DNA of 64,000 nt from UBA6170 sp942491385. GTDB taxonomy: Bacteria > Chloroflexota > Anaerolineae > Anaerolineales > Anaerolineaceae. The notes beneath the pieces are model-generated. The model was not told the origin of the DNA, searched no databases, and saw only the letters and a program-made list of their open reading frames with translations. Shown piece after piece: positions 40,864-49,263 of this stretch (position 1 is its first letter; each line of letters opens with the position of its first letter). Where the stretch lies: contig CALOAF010000011.1 of assembly GCA_942491385.1 (NCBI GenBank), positions 62,001 to 126,000 of the forward strand, given 5' to 3'. Position numbers and translations under genes: made by a program.

Positions 40864-42666
40864 CTATTGGCTACTTGCCATTTCCATTCGAATGTGATCA
40901 GGAGGTATATCCATCAGGATTACCAAATTTTCTACAATTTCACTAAATACCGGAGAAACAACAACAGAACTCCAGATACTAGATTGCGGCTTTTCCAGCC
41001 AGATATACACAATAAATTTGGGATCATCTACAGGACCCCAACCTACAAAAGATGCATTCGTTTGCCCAGCCACATAACCCTGAGGGCTTGGAATTTCAGC
41101 GGTGCCGGTTTTGCCAGCCAATCGATAACCGGCAACCATGGCGTCAGACGCTTCATTTTCCAGTGAATTGGCCAGCATCTCGGTGACCATATGAGCTGTC
41201 TCAGGTTTAATTGGGGTTGAAACAATTTTTGGGTTGTAGTAGCGAATTCTGCCATCTTGAACGACAGCTTTCTGTATATGAGGTGCCATGATCCTGCCAT
41301 CATTTGCTACTGCGGCTAAAGATGAAATCATTCGTATCGGTGTAACCGAGACACCCTGTCCGAATGAGTGAGGACCGATCATCCCTTCATACCAACGCGG
41401 TGCATTGGGATCTGATCCAAATGGGGTTGGGTTGCTAGGGGATAGGAACGGATAACTGGTTTCTCCATCCAGATCAATATTCGTTTTTCGATCGATATTG
41501 AAGGCAGTGAGATAATCATAAAATGTCTTGGTGGTTGTCTGTTGAGCCATCCATACCAGACAAACATTCAGGGAATGCTGCATACATCCAGTCATATCCT
41601 GATAACCCCACGCACCGTAATCCCAGTTGTAAATTGTCATGCCACCAATATTCACAACACCAGTATCCAGAAACTCAGTTTCTGGAGTTATCGCACCTGA
41701 ATCCAGCGCGGCTGCGAGTGTGAACACTTTAAAAACAGAACCGGGTTCATAGGTTTGCATGATTGCTCGATTAAAGGGGGTTTGAACATCAAATCCATCA
41801 ACTGTTTGGATTGGATATTCAGCTAAAATTTGTTCAGAGTTCAGGTTGAGGTCAGCCCGGGGAGTGGTCGCCATGGCGAGAATTTCGCCTGTTTCAGGAT
41901 CCATGATGATGACAGTCCCGGAGGATGAACCTGTATTTTTGATTGATCGGTCCAGAATTTCTTCCATCCTGGCTTGAATTTCCCGATCAATCGTCAGGAT
42001 AATACTTGATCCTTGCGGAATTTCGGGAATTTCCATAATGTCGTAAGGATTCATAGAGATAAATGTAGAGGTTTCTGTCGTCGAAAGGATATTATCGTAA
42101 AATCCTTCCACCCCAAAAAAACCTTCTGAACTATAAAAACCAAGCAAATTGGCACCCAAACGATGATCTGGATATGTCCTTTCAAGGCGGCCATTCCAGG
42201 AGATCGGATTAAGAGCTTTGTTTTTCTCCTGAGCGATAGCAATTTCTGCAACCATTTTTTCAGATGCATTTCGATAAATCGTTGAAAAAACGGCATGTTT
42301 TTCTTTTTGTGGATCGGGCTGGTAGGGAATTTCGACTCTGGCGGCTATATCAGCTCTTTTTAATCCAGTAAGACTGGTTAAGAAATTCGTTATTTCATCT
42401 TTGTTATTGTCTGTGATTTGATTTAAATTCACACCAATCTCATAGACTTCACTATTTCCAGCTAGAAGATTTCCCCACCGATCGTAAATATTTCCTCGCA
42501 CTGCTTCAAATTCTTTCGGTTTATAAATTGCCTGGTTCCCAACCTTCTCGCTGATCTCATGGAAAATAGGATCTGTTTGAATTTGGACTAACCGGAATAC
42601 AATGGTAATAGAGAACAATATGATAGCAATTCCTACAAGATAAAAACGGATCATTTCCCGGCGCAT
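40864..42666 (-). CDS. ftsI: Class B penicillin-binding protein (FtsI/PBP2/3)
   Basis: Septal transpeptidase partner of FtsW; 600 aa, one N-terminal membrane span (FYLVGIAIILFSITIVFRLV), a dimerisation/pedestal domain starting at VRGNIYDRWGNLLA, then the transpeptidase with Ser310-V-F-Lys313 (EPGSVFKVFTL), Ser365-Leu-Asn367 and Lys519-Thr-Gly521 (LAGKTGTAEI). All three active-site motifs are intact. No PASTA domain. The start lies one base after the ftsL-like stop. Confidence 0.96.
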   Translation of the reverse strand: MRREMIRFYLVGIAIILFSITIVFRLVQIQTDPIFHEISEKVGNQAIYKPKEFEAVRGNIYDRWGNLLAGNSEVYEIGVNLNQITDNNKDEITNFLTSLTGLKRADIAARVEIPYQPDPQKEKHAVFSTIYRNASEKMVAEIAIAQEKNKALNPISWNGRLERTYPDHRLGANLLGFYSSEGFFGVEGFYDNILSTTETSTFISMNPYDIMEIPEIPQGSSIILTIDREIQARMEEILDRSIKNTGSSSGTVIIMDPETGEILAMATTPRADLNLNSEQILAEYPIQTVDGFDVQTPFNRAIMQTYEPGSVFKVFTLAAALDSGAITPETEFLDTGVVNIGGMTIYNWDYGAWGYQDMTGCMQHSLNVCLVWMAQQTTTKTFYDYLTAFNIDRKTNIDLDGETSYPFLSPSNPTPFGSDPNAPRWYEGMIGPHSFGQGVSVTPIRMISSLAAVANDGRIMAPHIQKAVVQDGRIRYYNPKIVSTPIKPETAHMVTEMLANSLENEASDAMVAGYRLAGKTGTAEIPSPQGYVAGQTNASFVGWGPVDDPKFIVYIWLEKPQSSIWSSVVVSPVFSEIVENLVILMDIPPDHIRMEMASSQ

Positions 42667-42667
42667 T

Positions 42668-43132
42668 TTATTTACCCTCTTTGTCTAAAATGATAAAGGT
42701 ACCCTGATACAACCAATCCCAAATTGACAGGGTAAAAGCAGGCACTATTTGGAAAGTTTCTTGCTCATTGACAGATCGGGGGATTGTAACTGGTTCAGGT
42801 TGTTTACCGATGTAATCTGGAACATATAAATATTCAATATTGGCTCGAGTGGCTGGAACAAAACCTAGTTCTTTTGCCCGGAATTGCATGGTCGTGGATG
42901 AGGTGAGCAAGGCAAGTTTAGTGCTCTTTGCAGAAATTGAGCGAATTAACGTTTCTCTTTCGGCCTCTAATATTCGTACCTGGACACCGGCCTGAGCGGC
43001 TCGGGCAGTGAAGTTCAGGTTCATAAAAAATGATAATACAAGCACAACCAATAAAAGGAGTACCAGACCAAACCTTTGAATCTGGAGCCTCCATGGTTTT
43101 TGTTGATGAGCTTGAGTATATCTATTATTCAT
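42668..43132 (-). CDS. ftsL: FtsL-like bitopic division protein
   Basis: 154 aa: short basic cytoplasmic tail, one membrane span (FGLVLLLLVVLVLSFFMNLN), then a heptad-like extracytoplasmic helix (VQVRILEAERETLIRSISA). FtsL proteins share shape rather than sequence, and position between rsmH and ftsI is diagnostic; it would bind FtsQ and FtsI/FtsW. The C-terminal ~60 residues are longer than typical FtsL and include a hydrophobic LSIWDWLYQGTFIIL. Confidence 0.8.
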   Translation of the reverse strand: MNNRYTQAHQQKPWRLQIQRFGLVLLLLVVLVLSFFMNLNFTARAAQAGVQVRILEAERETLIRSISAKSTKLALLTSSTTMQFRAKELGFVPATRANIEYLYVPDYIGKQPEPVTIPRSVNEQETFQIVPAFTLSIWDWLYQGTFIILDKEGK

Positions 43133-43168
43133 GCGTCCCTACCGATATTAATATTTTTGCTGCAACAC

Positions 43169-44113
43169 TCATGCCAATTTAAGCTTTTCTACAATTCTTA
43201 ACTTTGCACTTCTTGCGCGCGGGTTGTTGGTTATCTCTTCTTGAGATGCTTCTATAGGTTTTCTATTTACCTCCTTTATTGATTTGAAATGTTTACAGGT
43301 ACAAATGGGTTGGTCAGACGGACATATACAATCCTTACTTTCTGTTCTGAAAATTGACTTTACAATCCTATCTTCCAGTGAATGAAAGGATATGATCGCC
43401 AATCTACCACCAGGTTTTAGGAGATTAATCGCCTGGGGAAGAACAGTTTCAATGGCTTGCAATTCCTGATTGACTGCAATACGAATTGCCTGGAAAGTGC
43501 GGGTTGCAGGATGAATTTGGCTATATTGATTGCCATAAGCTTTTTTTACCAAATTAGCTAATTCAACGGTCGTTCTAACTGGCCTATTTTGGCAGATGAT
43601 GCGGGCAATTTTTCTGGAATTCTTTTCTTCCCCAAATTTCCAGATCGTATTTGCCAATTCGTTCTCTGCTAATGAATTTACCAGATCGGCAGCGGTGGTG
43701 TTATTTTGATCGCCAAATCTCATATCTAAAGGAGCGTCGTAAAGAAAAGAAAAACCTCTCTTTTTTGTATCAAGCTGAATGGAGGATACGCCTAAATCAA
43801 GAATAATTCCATCGACAAAAAACCATCCAACTTCCTTAACAAACGCTGCCATATCGACATATGAGCCTTGTCGGATTACAACCCGATCTTTGTAAATAGA
43901 AAGGCGTTGGTTTGCAATTACCAGCGCATGGGGATCAAGATCTAAGCCAAGTAATTTGCCATCCGGAGTGGATGCATTCAAAATCCCCTGGGCATGACCA
44001 CCAGCACCTAACGTGCCATCGATATACAATCCGCCAGAGTAGGGAGCAAGCGCATTTATGATTTCATGGTAAAGTACTGGAATGTGGTGAGGGGTTGCAT
44101 GCGGCTCTATCAT
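43169..44113 (-). CDS. rsmH: 16S rRNA m4C1402 methyltransferase RsmH (MraW)
   Basis: N4-methylates C1402 in the 16S decoding centre; 314 aa. HHIPVLYHEIINALAPYSGG start, SAM loop YIDGTLGAGGHAQGILNAS, GIILDLGVSSIQLDTKKRGF, AFQAIRIAVNQELQAIE and the C-terminal NNPRARSAKLRIVEKL are diagnostic. A Cys-rich insertion CICPSDQPICTCKH is typical of the family. Its ATG overlaps the mraZ TGA by one base. Confidence 0.97.
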   Translation of the reverse strand: MIEPHATPHHIPVLYHEIINALAPYSGGLYIDGTLGAGGHAQGILNASTPDGKLLGLDLDPHALVIANQRLSIYKDRVVIRQGSYVDMAAFVKEVGWFFVDGIILDLGVSSIQLDTKKRGFSFLYDAPLDMRFGDQNNTTAADLVNSLAENELANTIWKFGEEKNSRKIARIICQNRPVRTTVELANLVKKAYGNQYSQIHPATRTFQAIRIAVNQELQAIETVLPQAINLLKPGGRLAIISFHSLEDRIVKSIFRTESKDCICPSDQPICTCKHFKSIKEVNRKPIEASQEEITNNPRARSAKLRIVEKLKLA

Positions 44114-44547
44114 CAGAGTGACAGGTCTAAGGTGGCATAGCGTTCATTATTTGCATCGATGCTTATCTGCTTGTCTGAATGAATTTGCCAGAGATCAGGA
44201 GACCAGATTTCAAAATAACTGCCATTTCCGAGTATGATTGCTTCATTTTCGAGCGAGGAGTGCGTTCTCAATATCTGCGGAATGAGAATGCGTCCAGCTT
44301 TGTCTACTTCGACAGAAAAAGCATTAGCAAACATCAATCTTCGCAACTCACGCGCAGTAGAATTGGCCATGTTCATGTTGGTAACACGATCAAAAAGCTT
44401 CTGGAATATTTCTTCAGTCAAAACCATGAGATTCTGATCAAAGCCTTTTGTGATATAAGCACCACCAGATACCAAATCACGATATTTAGCTGGTATCGTC
44501 ATTCTGCCTTTTGTATCTAATGTGTGTTCATACGTACCAAGGAACAT
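44113..44547 (-). CDS. mraZ: Transcriptional regulator MraZ
   Basis: 144 aa from the ATG at 44547, where the conserved FLGTYEHTLDTKGRMTIPAK begins; upstream extension would run into the operator repeats. Two AbrB-like SpoVT modules, the second with ANAFSVEVDKAGRILIPQIL, form a ring-shaped DNA-binding protein that controls its own dcw operon by binding spaced repeats; four such repeats lie just upstream. AGGAG is 12 bases before the start, a little far. Confidence 0.94.
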   Translation of the reverse strand: MFLGTYEHTLDTKGRMTIPAKYRDLVSGGAYITKGFDQNLMVLTEEIFQKLFDRVTNMNMANSTARELRRLMFANAFSVEVDKAGRILIPQILRTHSSLENEAIILGNGSYFEIWSPDLWQIHSDKQISIDANNERYATLDLSL

Positions 44548-44575
44548 AAGTTCTAATACTCCTATAATCGCAGAA

Positions 44576-44628
44576 CGCCGGCATCCCGGCGCTCCACTTT
44601 CTCCCACTTATCTCCACAATTATCCACA
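44576..44628 (-). promoter_or_regulatory. MraZ operator: four 10-bp-spaced repeats plus hairpin and DnaA-box match
   Basis: On the plus strand TCCAC/CCCAC begin at 44593, 44603, 44613 and 44623: exact 10-bp period, read on the minus strand as GTGGA, GTGGA, GTGGG, GTGGA (5' to 3' toward mraZ). This is the arrangement described for MraZ boxes. Between them and the gene is a perfect CGCCGG-CATC-CCGGCG hairpin (44576-44591). The distal repeat lies within TTATCCACA (44620-44628), a perfect consensus DnaA-box 9-mer, possibly coincidental. No consensus -35/-10 is clear. Confidence 0.7.
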
Positions 44629-44847
44629 TTTTAGCGGAAAACCATTAGATTTGCAAGTGTTTTTTAAAAACTCATTACATTTCTTTTATATTTGTAAGGT
44701 TATCGGGCAAAATTTAGGAATTTTTTCTTCCTTTTTTTATTTCATTGGGGATTAAATCCAATTTTAAATGTTTTGTGCTCAATTTCACACACTGAATAAG
44801 ATATAATCTCAAAAATAAATTGCAGTTTTTGAAAGAATTGAGAATTA

Positions 44848-45528
44848 ATGTTAGAAAAAATTGGATATATTATTATCCCTGCTTACAACGAGGAAAAAAA
44901 TGTTGGTGCTGTTGTAAGCCAAACAGCAGAAGTATTACCAACATTAGTGATAGATGATGGATCACAAGATAATACTTCATTAATTGCCCGAAACAATGGT
45001 GCTCATGTTTTTCAGCAGTGTCCTAATCAAGGCAAAGGTGAAGCATTGAAAAGGGGATTTTTAGAAGCTATCAATTTAAATAGTGATTTTGTCATAACCC
45101 TGGATGCTGATGGTCAGCATGATGTTCAGGAAGTTACAAAATTCATTTCTCTTTATGAGCAGGAAGGCTTAGATCTGATCATAGGTTATCGGGATTTCAA
45201 TAAAATGCCTATATCCAGGAGAATTGCCAACACCGTTGGGGGTTGGGCTTTTTCCTGGGCAATGGGAATGAAAATTTTGGACAATCAATCCGGGTATCGT
45301 TTATTAAGTCGCAATTTAATGGAAAAAGTTTTACAGAGTAATGAAGCAGGTTTTGAATTTGAAGTGGACGTGATTGCCACATGTATTCAGGCAAATTATT
45401 CGGTCGGATGGGTTCCAATCCGGACGATTTATGGCAATGAAACAAGTCATATTGATCCAGTTCATCATATTAAGAATTTCTTTCGGGCGGTATGGCAGAC
45501 TCGCAAGCGAATGAGAGGCTGCGATTGA
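44848..45528 (+). CDS. GT2-family glycosyltransferase (dolichol-phosphate-mannose-synthase-like)
   Basis: 226 aa cytoplasmic glycosyltransferase of the GT-A fold: IPAYNEEKNVGAVV, VIDDGSQDNT, the DxD-type LDADGQHDVQEV and NQSGYRLLSRNLM. There is no C-terminal membrane span, so it resembles soluble polyprenyl-phosphate mannose/glucose synthases. A TATAAT lies at 44802-44807 without a good -35. It is divergent from the dcw operon and convergent with glmS (19-bp gap). The acceptor and donor are not deducible. Confidence 0.85.
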   Translation: MLEKIGYIIIPAYNEEKNVGAVVSQTAEVLPTLVIDDGSQDNTSLIARNNGAHVFQQCPNQGKGEALKRGFLEAINLNSDFVITLDADGQHDVQEVTKFISLYEQEGLDLIIGYRDFNKMPISRRIANTVGGWAFSWAMGMKILDNQSGYRLLSRNLMEKVLQSNEAGFEFEVDVIATCIQANYSVGWVPIRTIYGNETSHIDPVHHIKNFFRAVWQTRKRMRGCD

Positions 45529-45547
45529 AAGGCCAGAACTACCTGAT

Positions 45548-47338
45548 TTAATCAACAGTCAATGTTTTACTTAGATTGCGTGGAAAATCCGGATCGAACC
45601 CTCTTTGAACACTCATGTAATAGGAAAGCAATTGCAAGGGGATGATAGCCAAAATGGAGGAGATTTCGGGAGTAGGTTCTGAGATGCTAATTGTGTGGTG
45701 AGCATTAGATTGCAGACGCTCATCTGCTGGTCCTACTACAATTGCTCTGGCACCGCGACAAGTAACTTCATTGATACCAGAAATTATTAATGGAATATCT
45801 TCCCGAATTGTGGAGAAGATAATGGGGTAATCTTTTGTGACGGCTGCCAAAGGACCATGTTTAAACTCGGTGGAAAGCATACCTTCACAATGAGCATAGG
45901 TTATCTCTTTTAATTTAAGGGCAGCTTCCAATGCGATGGGATAGGTGATTCCATATCCTAAACTATATAAATCATTCCAATTTAGAACATGGGGAAGAAT
46001 TTCTAGGACCTGGTGGTCTGTATCCTGTATTGTCTTTTGCATAAGATCCGGGAGTTGCTCTAATTCATTTAAATCTCTGTTAGATACTCTATATGCCAGG
46101 TATAAAAAGCCAACCAGTTGATTGGTAAACGTTTTGGTTGCAGGAACACTAATTTCATATCCACATGCGAGAGGTAGCCACTTTTCAGACAATTTTGTCA
46201 ATGATGAGCCAACCACGTTCACAAGCGAGAAAATTCGCATTCCTTGTTTACTGGCGACTTCAACAGCGTTAAGCACGTCTTTTGTTTCACCACTCTGGCT
46301 AACAAAAACTCCAACATCCTCTGGACCAATCGAATGGTTATATTGAGCGATGAATTGTGGAGCAACAACCGGGATAGTTGTTTTCGCACATAACCGATTG
46401 AAAAAAACGGCACCAGCAACACAGGCATTGTAACTGGTACCACAACCTACAAAATAAATATTGCGAGCTTTTTTGAGCGCTTGCACTGTGGCATCAATCG
46501 CCGGAGAATCATTCCAAAGGTGAAACAATTCTTGTGCAACTTTTGGTTGTTCATGGATTTCTTTCAGCATAAAGTGGTCAAAACCACCTTTTTGAGCCAC
46601 TTCCATGGTCTCTTCAACGACCTCTATAGATCGGTCAACGAACATTCCGTTCGAGACAGAATAAATCTTGAAGCTTTGATCGGTAAGCTCAATAATCTCC
46701 CCATCATTCATATAGACTATATTTCTAGTGAGTGGGAGAATGGACGGCAAGTCGGATGAAAGAACTGTAAATTCATCACCAATCCCGGCAACCAACCCTG
46801 AGCCTTTCTTAAATGCATATAACTTATCGTCATCGGCTTTTCCAATAACGAAGGCATAATCGCCTTTAAGCACATCATACGCTTTTCTGATTGCGTCTAT
46901 CATAGAATAGCCTTGCCGTGTAAATCGTTCGACTGCATGGACACAACTTTCACCATCATTGGTCGAACGGACGATCATTCCCTCAGAGATAAATTCCTCG
47001 CGTAATTCTGTATTATTAACAACGTTTCCATTGTGGGCACCCACCATTAGCCCATCTGAATCGAGATGCGGTTGTGAATTCACCATCGAAGGTTCACCAA
47101 ATGTCGCCCAGCGTAACTGAAGAATGCCTCGTTGACCTACCATTTCTTTAAAGTTGAATTTTTCAGCGACTGTGGATACTTTTCCCGCATCTTTTCTTAA
47201 ATCGATCTTGCCATTCGTATCAATTGATGCGATGCCAACCGAATCATAACCTCTATAGGAAAGACGTAAACCAGCTTCAATCAGAGTCGGGCCAATCAGT
47301 TTATCTTGTTTGCAAACAATGCCAAAAATACCACACAT
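45548..47338 (-). CDS. glmS: Glutamine--fructose-6-phosphate aminotransferase (isomerizing)
   Basis: Makes glucosamine-6-phosphate from fructose-6-phosphate and Gln, entry to UDP-GlcNAc and the wall; 596 aa. The N-terminal glutaminase starts at Cys2 (MCGIFGIVCKQ), with AHNGNVVNNTELREEF; two SIS domains follow (YFVGCGTSYNACVAGAVFF, VFVSQSGETKDVLNAVEVA) and the end is DPDFPRNLSKTLTVD. The usual glutaminase loop G-H-T-R-W-A-T-H-G is changed to LQLRWATFGEPSMVNSQPH, so the His is Phe. Activity is likely but a specialised paralogue is possible. No glmS ribozyme fits the short leader. Confidence 0.85.
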   Translation of the reverse strand: MCGIFGIVCKQDKLIGPTLIEAGLRLSYRGYDSVGIASIDTNGKIDLRKDAGKVSTVAEKFNFKEMVGQRGILQLRWATFGEPSMVNSQPHLDSDGLMVGAHNGNVVNNTELREEFISEGMIVRSTNDGESCVHAVERFTRQGYSMIDAIRKAYDVLKGDYAFVIGKADDDKLYAFKKGSGLVAGIGDEFTVLSSDLPSILPLTRNIVYMNDGEIIELTDQSFKIYSVSNGMFVDRSIEVVEETMEVAQKGGFDHFMLKEIHEQPKVAQELFHLWNDSPAIDATVQALKKARNIYFVGCGTSYNACVAGAVFFNRLCAKTTIPVVAPQFIAQYNHSIGPEDVGVFVSQSGETKDVLNAVEVASKQGMRIFSLVNVVGSSLTKLSEKWLPLACGYEISVPATKTFTNQLVGFLYLAYRVSNRDLNELEQLPDLMQKTIQDTDHQVLEILPHVLNWNDLYSLGYGITYPIALEAALKLKEITYAHCEGMLSTEFKHGPLAAVTKDYPIIFSTIREDIPLIISGINEVTCRGARAIVVGPADERLQSNAHHTISISEPTPEISSILAIIPLQLLSYYMSVQRGFDPDFPRNLSKTLTVD

Positions 47339-47364
47339 AGAAACCTCATTATTCGATGATTATG

Positions 47365-47392
47365 ATTATAGAAGGTTTGGACGTCATGTCAT
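47365..47392 (-). promoter_or_regulatory. glmS promoter
   Basis: Minus strand: ATGACA (47392-47387), 16 bases, TATAAT (47370-47365), then 26 bases to the ATG with GAGG close before it. Good agreement with a housekeeping sigma promoter. Confidence 0.6.
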
Positions 47393-47493
47393 ATATGTAA
47401 AATGTCATTAATGAATCCATTTTTACATGAATTTTCAGGTTGCATTCTTCATAGAAAAAAAGCTGCTGAGGATAATTCGCAGCAAAAATTAGT

Positions 47494-49248
47494 TTATTCG
47501 ATCGGTTTTGGCTTAGCGATAATTGTCCAGCGGTCTTCATTGTCTTCCCTGAATAAGATGACAACCAGCGAAGGTTCAGTATCGGAGAGGATGCGTACAT
47601 TGTCCCGAGATATCTGCAGAACTTCCTCAACCTGATAAACAATGACGTCATTATTATTCATATAGATACTAATTTCATCGTCAAAGGTAAGGGATTGGAC
47701 AACTGCTTCCGATTGATTCGACCAGGGAATTGCAACCACTCGGCGAAGTTTTGTATTGGCCAACCATTCAGCGTTTTGTGGATCCCACTTATTGTCAAGG
47801 ATCTCACCTTTTTGCAAAAAGAAGAACCAACCTCCGGGTAATTGCAGACCGGTGGGGTAAATAATATCCTGCTCAGAGCCCTCTATAGCTGGGGGTGGGG
47901 TGGCGATCTCACGATTATTTATGTTCCACTGGGTAACGACTAAAATAATTGAAACGATAACTGCCAGACTGATGATGAAACTTAAAAATATCAGAATTTT
48001 TTCTGCAAGACTCAAAGACCTGACCCAATTGGTGAAAGCTCCCATATTTTTTGGTAGCCACTTTTTCTTGGATCTTTTTTCTATTTCATCATCAAAGGCT
48101 GATTGATCAAATTCTTCGTTAAAAGATTTCCGCAAGCTTTCTACTGATTCGTCTTCAATTTCATTCAAACCATCATTTTCCAGGGAGGAAATGAATGCAA
48201 AATCTTCCCGATCAATTTGGGAGTCATACTCGATTCCCATTCCATCTTCTAACAGAGGAACTGTTGATTTTTCTTGAGATTCTGGTGGCTCAATTTCATG
48301 AAGGAATGCTTCAAAAGGTTGCTCCTCTTCAAAGTTAAATACCTTTTGATCCTCAGAAATGTTCTCATCATCCATTGATTCCAGAAGATCATCCCAGGAT
48401 GATGATGAAAGAGTCAATTCACTTTCAGTCATATCTTCTGAACGATTCTTTTCACCACCCTTTACAAGATATTCCTCCGGACCTGCAATCTTATCCAAAT
48501 TTGTCAGAAAATCATCTGAGTCTTCTGTGCTTATGTCTTTAATGAAAGGATTTACTGCTTTATCTGCATTGACAATTTCTTGTTCTATTTCTTGGATCAT
48601 TTCTGAATCATCTAAATCTGTATCAAAGGTCTTGAACACGTTTTCAGATTCTGATGGTGGTGAAATAAGTTGCTCATCTTTGTCCAAAGAAGACTGAATG
48701 CGCTCTACAAATTCGTCATTCATTTGATTTTGATCCATTATTTCTTCAGCTTCTTTTTCAATATGATCAATGGATATAGATTTCTTTTTGATGATAATGG
48801 GAGGTTTTTTTTTCGGGTCAATAACCGGTGCGGGTAATGCAGAGATTTCTTTTTGATTTTGTTTGGTGATTTCAACTTTGTTTTCTTCTTCAGTAATTTC
48901 TTGATCCTGGCTGATTTGGTCTAGTGGTGTGTCTTTGATTTCTCCTGAAGCAATAACATTCACATACTCCTTCTCCGACTGTATATTGCTCAACCGGTCA
49001 TGAAAGTCCTCTTCTAAAGAACTATCATCATCAGAAATAGATTCTGTTTGTTTTGAAGGATACTCTTCTTCGGGGGACCCATCATCTTCATAATAATCAG
49101 AGGCTAATTTTTTAATTTCGTCCAGTCTAGTATCCAAATCATTTTCATCTTTTGAGAATTTTGGATTTTTCTGTGGGATTTTATCCACATCGTCTTTTCC
49201 AAGTGTACTTTTTTTCTGATTAGTATTTCTATTTTTGTTGTTCTTCAT
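47494..49248 (-). CDS. Acidic membrane protein with degenerate sortase-like domain
   Basis: 584 aa. Residues ~1-400 are highly acidic and low-complexity (EDDGSPEEEYPSKQ, SISDDDSSLEEDF), predicted disordered and cytoplasmic. One membrane span (AEKILIFLSFIISLAVIVSI, about 415-441) leads to a ~140-residue external domain whose strand pattern fits the sortase barrel: VQSLTFDDEISIYMNNNDVI, VYQVEEVLQISRDNVRILS. Where sortases have L-T-L-x-T-C it reads LVVILFREDNEDRWTIIAKP, so the catalytic Cys is missing, and no catalytic His is seen. The fold call is inference. It is 15 bp after the transglycosylase-like gene; a structural or targeting role for a surface complex is plausible. Confidence 0.55.
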   Translation of the reverse strand: MKNNKNRNTNQKKSTLGKDDVDKIPQKNPKFSKDENDLDTRLDEIKKLASDYYEDDGSPEEEYPSKQTESISDDDSSLEEDFHDRLSNIQSEKEYVNVIASGEIKDTPLDQISQDQEITEEENKVEITKQNQKEISALPAPVIDPKKKPPIIIKKKSISIDHIEKEAEEIMDQNQMNDEFVERIQSSLDKDEQLISPPSESENVFKTFDTDLDDSEMIQEIEQEIVNADKAVNPFIKDISTEDSDDFLTNLDKIAGPEEYLVKGGEKNRSEDMTESELTLSSSSWDDLLESMDDENISEDQKVFNFEEEQPFEAFLHEIEPPESQEKSTVPLLEDGMGIEYDSQIDREDFAFISSLENDGLNEIEDESVESLRKSFNEEFDQSAFDDEIEKRSKKKWLPKNMGAFTNWVRSLSLAEKILIFLSFIISLAVIVSIILVVTQWNINNREIATPPPAIEGSEQDIIYPTGLQLPGGWFFFLQKGEILDNKWDPQNAEWLANTKLRRVVAIPWSNQSEAVVQSLTFDDEISIYMNNNDVIVYQVEEVLQISRDNVRILSDTEPSLVVILFREDNEDRWTIIAKPKPIE

Positions 49249-49263
49249 TTTAGTTTCCTGATT

